Origin: an uncultured Treponema sp.
GTDB lineage: Bacteria > Spirochaetota > Spirochaetia > Treponematales > Treponemataceae
DNA: 5,256 nt
Assembly: GCA_905372205.1 (NCBI GenBank)
Contig: CAJPOH010000092.1
Span: forward strand, 1 to 5,256
Direction of reading: 5' to 3'
The first letter of the stretch is position 1. The number at the start of each line of letters is the position of its first letter. The notes below the pieces were generated by a model, which was not told the DNA's origin, made no database searches, and saw only the letters and a list, made by a program, of their open reading frames with translations. The translations under genes were made by a program, and so were the position numbers. Below, piece by piece: positions 1-5,256 of this stretch.

Positions 1-1275
1 ACATTGAATAATAATGAAACTCCTGCCTATCTTTGCAATGAAGAGGATTTGGCTTCTATTATATACACATCAGGCACTACAGGTCGCTCAAAAGGTGTTA
101 TGTTGACGCATAAAAACATAGTGTTCACTGCAGTAGCAGGTCAACAAGCACAACGCATTAATTGCTATGACACAGCAGTTTCAATATTACCAATGTCTCA
201 TGTATATGAATTCACAATTGGTTTTTTGATGTTTATTTTGAATGGTGCTTGCATTTATTATTTAGGAGGACCACCAGTACCTAGAACACTATTACCTGTT
301 TTAGCAAAAGTGAAACCTCAATTTATGCTTGTAGTTCCTATGGTTATTGAAAAGATTTATAAGCAAAAAATCTTGCCATCTTTCAACACACCAGGACTTG
401 TGAGTAAGTTGTACCAAAATAAATTAACGCATAAAATGATTTGTAGGATTGCAGGTAAAAAGCTGATTAAAACATTTGGTGGAAGACTAAAATTCTTTGG
501 AATAGGAGGAGCAAAGATTGATCCTGCAGTCGAAGAGTTTATGAAAGATGCAGGTTTTCCATATTCAATAGGTTATGGACTTACAGAAACTTCTCCGTTA
601 GTTGCATTTTCTTCGGTTGGTAAAACACGTCCTGGCTATCTAGGCTGGCAAGTAGAAGGTATTCAAGTTAAGATTTACAATCCAGACAAAGAAACTGGAA
701 TTGGTGAGTTGGTTGTTAAAGGTGAAAATGTAATGAAAGGGTATTACAATGATCCTGAATTGACAAGAGAAGCTTTCACTGAAGATGGTTTTTTTAAGAC
801 TGGCGATTTGTGTTCAATCGACAAAAAGGGCTGGATACGTTTAATGGGACGCTCTAAAAACATGATTGTAGGAGCGAGCGGAGAGAATATATACCCTGAA
901 GACATAGAATTTGTGATAAACCAACATCCTCTTGTTTCAGAATCCTTAGTTATTGAAGGCGAAAACTCATCTTTAGTGGCTTATGTCAAACTAGATGAAG
1001 AAAAATTGAATACTACAGCTATGAATGGGGCAAGTGAAGGAAAAACTTTTTCTGAGAATATTCAAAATATGGCTTCTGGTTTATCAGACGCTTTCATCTA
1101 CAAAAAGGAAGAATTGTTAAATGAAATTAAGTTTTTTATTAATAAGAATGTCAATAGAATGTCAAGAATTGACACCATTAAATATGTGTCCGAATTTGAA
1201 AAAACCGCAAGTCAAAAAATAAAAAGGTATCTTTATTCAGACAAAAAAAACAAGACAGAAGAAAAAAAGAAATAA
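1..1275 (+). CDS. Long-chain fatty acid--CoA ligase (AMP-forming), 5'-truncated by window edge
   Basis: This enzyme activates a fatty acid with ATP to an acyl-adenylate and then transfers it to CoA, at the cytoplasmic face of the membrane. The frame is open to base 1, so the true start lies upstream. TTG at 4 is only the first possible start codon, and relatives of about 600 residues imply that roughly 200 N-terminal residues are missing. Counting from that TTG, the ANL-superfamily motifs appear in order: P-loop YTSGTTGRSKG (21-31), PMSHVYE (63-69), GYGLTETSP (190-198), TGDL (266-269), hinge region GRSKNMIVGASGENIYPEDIE (key residues G282, R283, N286, E302), and the C-terminal catalytic lysine K405 in TASQKIKR. 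A Gln precedes that lysine where many family members have Gly; as I recall this is common in the Bacteroidota/spirochaete subgroup. The small C-terminal domain has a polar insertion (about 336-367) and a Lys/Glu-rich tail. The gene ends with tandem stops TAA TAG. All motifs are intact, so the enzyme should be active. Chain-length preference cannot be read from the sequence. Confidence 0.93.
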   Translation, partial: TLNNNETPAYLCNEEDLASIIYTSGTTGRSKGVMLTHKNIVFTAVAGQQAQRINCYDTAVSILPMSHVYEFTIGFLMFILNGACIYYLGGPPVPRTLLPVLAKVKPQFMLVVPMVIEKIYKQKILPSFNTPGLVSKLYQNKLTHKMICRIAGKKLIKTFGGRLKFFGIGGAKIDPAVEEFMKDAGFPYSIGYGLTETSPLVAFSSVGKTRPGYLGWQVEGIQVKIYNPDKETGIGELVVKGENVMKGYYNDPELTREAFTEDGFFKTGDLCSIDKKGWIRLMGRSKNMIVGASGENIYPEDIEFVINQHPLVSESLVIEGENSSLVAYVKLDEEKLNTTAMNGASEGKTFSENIQNMASGLSDAFIYKKEELLNEIKFFINKNVNRMSRIDTIKYVSEFEKTASQKIKRYLYSDKKNKTEEKKK

Positions 1276-1313
1276 TAGTTTTTGAAAAACACTCCTTACC
1301 TTTTCTTTTTCTT
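1259..1313 (+). terminator. Weak A/T-rich hairpin after the ligase gene, possible terminator
   Basis: A purine arm at 1259-1272 (AAG, seven A, G, AAA) can pair with a pyrimidine arm at 1302-1313 (TTT C TTTTT C TT), leaving two A bulged. A small palindrome GTTTTTGAAAAAC (1278-1290) sits in the loop. Further T-rich sequence follows to about 1325. Nearly all pairs are A-U and there is no GC-rich stem, so termination would be inefficient. The arms may simply reflect Lys codons and a T-rich gap. The position between a stop codon and a good promoter is what makes it worth listing. Confidence 0.2.
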
Positions 1314-1326
1314 AATTATTTTGTTA

Positions 1327-1356
1327 TTGACATAAGGTAGTAATACGTATCATAAT
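1327..1356 (+). promoter_or_regulatory. Sigma-70-type promoter for the TPR gene, predicted leaderless
   Basis: A perfect -35 hexamer TTGACA (1327-1332) is followed, after an 18-base spacer, by CATAAT (1351-1356), five of six matches to the -10 consensus. Starting about 7 bases downstream puts the first transcribed base near A1363, only about 3 bases before the ATG at 1366. The transcript would therefore be leaderless or nearly so, which fits the lack of any Shine-Dalgarno sequence in front of that gene. It gives the TPR gene transcription independent of the upstream ligase. No operator repeats are evident around it. Confidence 0.55.
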
Positions 1357-1365
1357 GTACTGATT

Positions 1366-2694
1366 ATGTCTACTATAATTATTTCAGTTTTCGTTATAGC
1401 GTTGGTTCTTGCTCTTGTTATACTCATTGCTGGTAAAGTGAAGAGTGCAAAAAATGGAATAGCCGAAGAAAAACGTAAAGATGTCTCTGCTTTAATGAGA
1501 GACGCTACTAAAAGATTAACACAAAACCCGCAAGATGTAACTGGTTTAAACATGATGGGCGAAGTTGCATTCCAACAGCAAAATTGGGAAAAAGCTTATT
1601 CTTGTTATGCTTCTTTAATGGATAAGATAGCTGAGCTTCCCCTTAAAGAACAAAGGGTAATTATGCTCAGATGTGGAATCACAGCTGTCAAAACTTCAAG
1701 AAACGTGGAAGCAAGAAGGGCTTTAATGAGAGCTTATGCAATAGATCCTCAAGATTCTGACACAAATTACTATCTAGGTTTGGTACATTATTTAGATAAA
1801 GAATATGAAAAAGCTACTTCACATTTCAAAAAAACTCTACTTGTACGTTCTGGCAATTATTTAGCTTTGAAGTACCTAGGTCAAGCATTTCAAAAAATGC
1901 ATAAATATTCTGAAGCAATTCCAAACTTAAAGAAAGCTATGGATGTGAAGCCTGATGATAAAGAGGTTATGTTTGCAATGGGAGAGTGTTTTTATGAGAC
2001 AGGTTCTGCAGAAAAATGTTTAAAAATACTTGATAGATTAAGAGCAGATCCTGGCTTTGGAGCACAGTCTTCTCTTTATACAGGTATGATTAGAGCAAAA
2101 TCAGGACAATACAAGGAAGCTAAAGAAGACTTTTTGATTGGCTTAAAACACATGAATGTTCCTTTAGACACGGCTAACGATTTGCGTTATAGACTCTCTC
2201 AAGCTTATATTAAACTTGGAGAGATAAATCAGGCTCTTACAGTACTTAGGGAATTACAACAATTAAGTCCAGGATATAAAGATGTTGCAATGTTGATGAA
2301 TTTGTATCAAGAAATGAATAAAACTTATTTAATGGCTGGGCAAAGTGAATTTGTAGGTCTTTGTAGGAGATTGGTTGGTAGATTTTATGGAAACACAGGA
2401 AAAGTTAAGATATTAGATATTATGGTATTGACAGACTATAGTGATATCATTGTAGAAGTTAATACACCTAAGTTTTCAGACATTGTTGTGTTTAGATTTT
2501 TTAGATCTCAAGGTTCTATAGGAGAACTGCTTTTAAGAGAATTTCATGCTAAGATTAGAGACACAAAGGGTGGAAGGGGTATTTGTTTAACTCCTGGTTC
2601 TTTTACTGACGATGCAATTAGATATTCTGAAGGTAGACCTATTGAGCTTTATGACAAAACTAAACTTTCAGCAATGTTGAATAAGATTCAGTAA
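1366..2694 (+). CDS. Membrane-anchored TPR protein with degenerate Mrr-like nuclease-fold C-terminus
   Basis: I recognise the architecture but not a named gene. Residues 3-22 form one hydrophobic helix without a signal-peptidase site. The following segment is rich in Lys and Arg (K24, K26, K29, R37, K38), so the positive-inside rule places the rest in the cytoplasm. Residues about 57-304 are a run of TPR-like helical pairs, clearest at 134-163, 165-198 (with YLGQAF and AIPNLKKAMDVKPDD), 199-232, 233-265 and 271-304. This is a protein-binding scaffold. Residues about 337-442 resemble the Mrr-type PD-(D/E)xK fold: a strand ending in D360-IIVEV, a strand DIVVFRFFR (372-380), a helix, GGRGICLTPGSFTDDA (402-417), then PIELYD (425-430). 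The position of the usual QxK is R377-F-F379, so no cleavage is expected. ATG at 1366 is chosen because it begins just before the membrane helix and immediately follows the promoter. It has no Shine-Dalgarno sequence. Arginine codons are almost all AGA/AGG. TPR proteins of the spirochaete flagellar collar are a possible comparison, but the cytoplasmic orientation argues against that role. Confidence 0.85.
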   Translation: MSTIIISVFVIALVLALVILIAGKVKSAKNGIAEEKRKDVSALMRDATKRLTQNPQDVTGLNMMGEVAFQQQNWEKAYSCYASLMDKIAELPLKEQRVIMLRCGITAVKTSRNVEARRALMRAYAIDPQDSDTNYYLGLVHYLDKEYEKATSHFKKTLLVRSGNYLALKYLGQAFQKMHKYSEAIPNLKKAMDVKPDDKEVMFAMGECFYETGSAEKCLKILDRLRADPGFGAQSSLYTGMIRAKSGQYKEAKEDFLIGLKHMNVPLDTANDLRYRLSQAYIKLGEINQALTVLRELQQLSPGYKDVAMLMNLYQEMNKTYLMAGQSEFVGLCRRLVGRFYGNTGKVKILDIMVLTDYSDIIVEVNTPKFSDIVVFRFFRSQGSIGELLLREFHAKIRDTKGGRGICLTPGSFTDDAIRYSEGRPIELYDKTKLSAMLNKIQ

Positions 2695-2711
2695 AAAAAC
2701 TATCGTCCAGC

Positions 2712-2767
2712 TTTTAGGGGAGGATTTTGAAAGAGTGTTTCTTTAGACTCCCCCGATCCTCTTAAAA
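2712..2767 (+). promoter_or_regulatory. Structured leader of the helicase gene with two competing stems
   Basis: This short gap holds an unusually GC-rich cluster. Stem A pairs GGGGAG (2717-2722) with CTCCCC (2748-2753). Stem B pairs TTTTA and GAGGAT (2712-2716, 2720-2725) with ATCCTC and TAAAA (2756-2761, 2763-2767), leaving two G bulged. Both use 2720-2722, so they exclude each other. An inner hairpin AAAGA/TCTTT (2730-2734, 2740-2744) fits inside either. Stem B ends 3 bases before the helicase ATG and would restrict it; stem A leaves it free. The only Shine-Dalgarno-like run, GGAGG (2719-2723), is in the paired region and about 46 bases from the ATG. No T-run follows, so it is not a normal terminator. 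Whether it regulates translation, or is an RNA-processing or stability element, is inference. Confidence 0.35.
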
Positions 2768-2769
2768 TT

Positions 2770-5070
2770 ATGAAAATAGAAACGTTGCCTGTATACAGTC
2801 AAAAACAAAAGATATTAGATGCATTAGAAAAAAATCGCGTTATTGTTGTAGAAAGCCCTACAGGTTCTGGCAAAACTACTCAAATGCCCATTATTTTGCA
2901 TGAAGCAGGATATAGTCAAGGTGGTATAATTGGAGTTACTCAGCCTAGACGTATTGCCGTTCTCTCTGTTAGCGAATTTATTGCAAAACAATTAAAATGT
3001 GAACGTCCTGATGTTATTGGCTATAAAATGCGTTTTGCTGATGTTACTGACGAGCGAACAAAAATAAAAATTATGACTGATGGTATTTTATTGCAGGAGC
3101 TAAAGCTTGACCCATGGCTTAGTAAATATTCTGTGATTATGGTAGACGAAGCCCATGAACGTAGCTTGGATATAGATTTTATACTTGGACTTTTAAAACG
3201 TATTGTATCAGAACGTAGTGATTTTAAAGTGATTATTTCTTCGGCTACAATTAATACAGAGCTTTTTTCATCCTACTTTTTTTCTTGTCCTATTATTAAA
3301 ATTGACGCTATAACTTACCCCATTACTCTTATTTTTGATCCACCAGTTATTTCTGCTTCTACAGAAACTCAAGATGCAGAAAATATGCTATATGAAAAAA
3401 TCATTTCTATAATTGAACGTGTTATCGAAGAAAAAAGGCGTGGAGGAATATTAGTTTTTTTGCCAGGTGAAAGAAGTATAAAAAATTGTATTGAACGCAT
3501 TTCTAAAGAACGCTGGTATAAAAAATTAATGATTATTCCTCTTTATGGAAGACTTAGCAAAGAAGAACAAGATCGTGTTTTTTTAACTCCACCTATATGG
3601 AAAAGAAAAGTTGTCATCTCAACCAATATAGCGGAAACCTCTATCACAATTAATGACATCAACACCGTAATAGATTCAGGGCTTGCAAAACTCAATTTCT
3701 ATAATCCATATTCTTTCACTTCTAGTCTTGACGAAACTCTTGTTTCAAAATCTTCTTGCAATCAAAGAAAGGGGCGGGCTGGAAGGACTGAGGAAGGAAC
3801 TTGCTATAGACTTTATTCACGTAAAGATTTTGAGAATAGACCTCTATACACAATAGAAGAAATATACCGAACAGACTTATCAGAAGTTGTTATGAGAATG
3901 AGCGAACTAGGTATATATGATTTTGATTCTTTTGATTTCATTTCTCCAACAAGCAAAAAAGGCATAATAGGGGCAATTGAAACTCTTAATATGTTAAATG
4001 CTTTGGAAGAAGATCACTCACTTACCAACATTGGAAAAATCATGTGTAAATTTCCGTTACCTCCCCGCCAATCAAGGATGATAGCTGAAGCTATTTTGAA
4101 CTATCCAAAGGTAGTAGAAGAAGTAATAATAGCCTCTGCTTTTCTTTCAGTACGAAGCCCTTTTTCTATGCCAGAAGGTTATGAAATGGAAGCAAGAAAA
4201 GCACATGTTACCTTTGGTGATCCAAATGGTGATTTTCTCTCTTTTCTTAAAGTTTACAGGATGTTTTTTTCTACAACAAAGAAGGAAGAGTTTTGTAAAA
4301 AACATTATCTTGATTTTAAGATAATGGAAGAAATTGTCAACATCAAAGAGCAATTGGAACTTATCGTCTCAGGAATGGGAGTTCCTATTCTTTCAGGAGG
4401 TAGTATTGATGACTACCTTACATCCATTGCAAAAGGCATGATTCAAGCTGTTTGTTCACGTTATAAGCGTGGCGTTTATAGAAGTTTAACAACAGAAAAA
4501 ATAGTCATCCATCCTAGTTCTTGTATGTATCGAGGAGATCCTAAGTACATTGTTGCGGGTGAAATTGTAAGAACTACAAGAATGTATGCTATGTCTGTTT
4601 CAAGTTTATCAGAGAAAGTAATTAAACGCATTGCTCCAAAACTACTCAATTCTTATGCTTTAACTTCATCTAAAAAAGAGAAAAACAGTAATTTTCAATT
4701 GAAAAAAAAGGAAGATATCAAACTAGAAAAAGGAAAAACTGTAAAGTTATTTGATATTTCCTATCCCATTAGAAAGGTAAAGGGCAAGAAGATTGTAGTT
4801 TTTGATTGGAATAGCCTTAAATTAAACATAGAAGGAAAATCTTTCAAAGAGATTGATATAGAAATTCGTCATTTTCTAAAACATAATCACAAGACAAGCG
4901 GAGTTCTATATTTTGATAAACTAAGAGCAATGGAAGGAGAAAAAATTAAAACGATACTCTATCTTACGAACTTTTTTAACCTTGTTCCTATATTTGATTC
5001 TTCTTTTTCTAAAATATTAAACACTAGTTTTTCAATTTTTCCCTTATATTATGAAGCTAACAGCTTGTAA
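2770..5070 (+). CDS. hrpA: ATP-dependent DEAH-box RNA helicase, HrpA-like (compact form)
   Basis: A superfamily 2 helicase of the DEAH/RHA group, expected to unwind or remodel RNA and ribonucleoprotein in the cytoplasm using ATP, moving 3' to 5'. All core motifs are present: I SPTGSGKTTQ (29-38, K35 binds phosphate), Ia TQPRRIA (57-63), Ib TDGILLQE (103-110), II DEAH (126-129), III SAT (158-160), IV LVFLPGE (228-234), V STNIAETSITIND (284-296), VI QRKGRAGRT (332-340). Winged-helix and ratchet (HA2) regions follow at about 351-530, then an OB fold with HPSSCMYRGD (581-590) and EIVRTTRMYAMSVS (598-611). A Lys-rich linker (634-657) leads to a C-terminal stretch I do not recognise (658-766). At 766 residues it lacks most of the long C-terminus of E. 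coli HrpA. In Borrelia burgdorferi an HrpA homologue is known to affect global protein levels; a similar role here is inference. ATG 2770 is the only usable start: an in-frame stop lies at 2728-2730 and the first residues match family N-termini. There is no Shine-Dalgarno sequence. The 3' end may be frameshifted (see the following frame). Confidence 0.92.
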   Translation: MKIETLPVYSQKQKILDALEKNRVIVVESPTGSGKTTQMPIILHEAGYSQGGIIGVTQPRRIAVLSVSEFIAKQLKCERPDVIGYKMRFADVTDERTKIKIMTDGILLQELKLDPWLSKYSVIMVDEAHERSLDIDFILGLLKRIVSERSDFKVIISSATINTELFSSYFFSCPIIKIDAITYPITLIFDPPVISASTETQDAENMLYEKIISIIERVIEEKRRGGILVFLPGERSIKNCIERISKERWYKKLMIIPLYGRLSKEEQDRVFLTPPIWKRKVVISTNIAETSITINDINTVIDSGLAKLNFYNPYSFTSSLDETLVSKSSCNQRKGRAGRTEEGTCYRLYSRKDFENRPLYTIEEIYRTDLSEVVMRMSELGIYDFDSFDFISPTSKKGIIGAIETLNMLNALEEDHSLTNIGKIMCKFPLPPRQSRMIAEAILNYPKVVEEVIIASAFLSVRSPFSMPEGYEMEARKAHVTFGDPNGDFLSFLKVYRMFFSTTKKEEFCKKHYLDFKIMEEIVNIKEQLELIVSGMGVPILSGGSIDDYLTSIAKGMIQAVCSRYKRGVYRSLTTEKIVIHPSSCMYRGDPKYIVAGEIVRTTRMYAMSVSSLSEKVIKRIAPKLLNSYALTSSKKEKNSNFQLKKKEDIKLEKGKTVKLFDISYPIRKVKGKKIVVFDWNSLKLNIEGKSFKEIDIEIRHFLKHNHKTSGVLYFDKLRAMEGEKIKTILYLTNFFNLVPIFDSSFSKILNTSFSIFPLYYEANSL

Positions 5071-5256
5071 GAAAAAAACTAAAGAATTAAGTTTTATAAC
5101 ATTATTCAATGAAAAAAGAAATAAATTTTCATTTAGACTTTCATTAGGTTTTAGCACAGCTCTATATAAAACCATTGCTTCTCTTCAAATTATTATGGAA
5201 TCTTTTTCCAATATACTAAGCAAAAATGAAAAAGATATGATAGAGACTCTCTATTC
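5051..5256 (+). CDS. Partial open frame overlapping the helicase stop; downstream gene or frameshifted helicase 3' end
   Basis: ATG at 5051 opens a frame of 68 codons with no stop before the window edge, overlapping the helicase gene by 20 bases in the +1 frame. A stop-free run of this length in such AT-rich DNA suggests real coding. The peptide begins MKLTACKKKTKELSFITLF, followed by likely strand and then helix (residues about 30-68, including RLSLGFSTALYKTIASLQ). I do not recognise a family. There is no Shine-Dalgarno sequence and no promoter before it, so it would depend on helicase transcription. The frame is already open from 5021, inside the helicase, so the peptide could instead be the continuation of the helicase C-terminus after a one-base change, for example in the T-runs at 5028-5032 or 5036-5040. 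That would bring the helicase to at least about 830 residues. Confidence 0.5.
   Translation, partial: MKLTACKKKTKELSFITLFNEKRNKFSFRLSLGFSTALYKTIASLQIIMESFSNILSKNEKDMIETLY

Noticed and set aside
4..6. TTG at 4 as the true start of the ligase gene
   Set aside because: The protein would lack about 200 residues of the adenylation domain, the frame is open to base 1, and the P-loop would lie only about 20 residues from the N-terminus.
1374..1379. Perfect TATAAT hexamer inside the TPR gene
   Set aside because: It has no -35 at suitable spacing (TTGACA at 1327 is 41 bases away) and no extended TG. Initiation there would start inside the gene, before the membrane-helix codons, with no nearby start codon.
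1350..1553. Minus-strand open frame of 67 codons opposite the TPR gene start
   Set aside because: It lies wholly antisense to the membrane helix and first TPR region, and its hydrophobic stretch mirrors the coding strand. There is no independent start signal.
1366..2694. Active restriction endonuclease or defence protein
   Set aside because: The position of the catalytic lysine is Phe, no methyltransferase or other defence gene is adjacent, and a membrane-anchored TPR scaffold is not a typical defence nuclease layout.
2677..2706. Possible helicase promoter, TTGAAT (2677-2682), 18 bases, TATCGT (2701-2706)
   Set aside because: Only four of six matches in each hexamer, which is expected by chance in DNA this rich in A and T. 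It would start near 2713, just before the leader stems, so it is worth remembering if a 5' end maps there.
2717..2754. GC-rich hairpin as a terminator of the TPR gene
   Set aside because: The stem is followed by GATCCTCTTAAAATT, with no T-run on the + strand, and on the minus strand the T-run lies too far away.
4147..4353. Minus-strand open frame of 68 codons inside the helicase
   Set aside because: Antisense to the conserved ratchet region of the helicase, with low-complexity Phe/Lys-rich translation and no family resemblance.
5060..5074. Programmed +1 frameshift at the helicase stop (AGC TTG TAA G)
   Set aside because: The TTG codon cannot re-pair after a one-base slip, and there is no Shine-Dalgarno-like stimulator upstream, unlike the known prfB signal.

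Overview
This is an AT-rich (by eye about one third GC) bacterial window in which everything lies on the + strand. It holds the 3' part of an acyl-CoA synthetase gene, a complete gene for a membrane-anchored TPR protein, a complete gene for a DEAH-box RNA helicase of the HrpA type, and an open frame that overlaps the helicase stop and runs off the right edge. There are no RNA genes, insertion sequences, CRISPR arrays or phage genes. The content looks like ordinary chromosome. A compact HrpA (766 residues, against about 1300 in E. coli), a Bacteroidota/spirochaete-style long-chain acyl-CoA synthetase and a membrane-anchored TPR protein together suggest a low-GC spirochaete such as a treponeme relative. 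This placement is inference and cannot be settled here.

Layout: 1-1275, C-terminal two thirds of a long-chain fatty acid CoA ligase. 1276-1365, a 90-base gap with a weak A/T hairpin and then a near-consensus sigma-70 promoter whose predicted start lies about 3 bases before the next ATG. 1366-2694, a TPR protein with one N-terminal membrane helix and a C-terminal domain resembling the Mrr-type restriction endonuclease fold, with the catalytic lysine replaced. 2695-2769, a 75-base gap with a GC-rich inverted-repeat cluster next to the helicase start. 2770-5070, the HrpA-like helicase. 5051-5256, an open frame that is either an overlapping downstream gene or the frameshifted 3' end of the helicase.

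The genes do not form a recognised pathway. The ligase activates fatty acids for lipid synthesis or uptake. The TPR protein is probably a cytoplasm-facing membrane scaffold. The helicase remodels RNA or ribonucleoprotein. Their co-orientation and short gaps allow read-through, but the TPR gene appears to have its own promoter. I see no clearly new multi-gene system. The observations most worth following are the TPR protein with a dead nuclease fold, the leaderless promoter, the absence of Shine-Dalgarno sequences at all three visible starts, the structured leader before the helicase, and the unresolved helicase 3' end.
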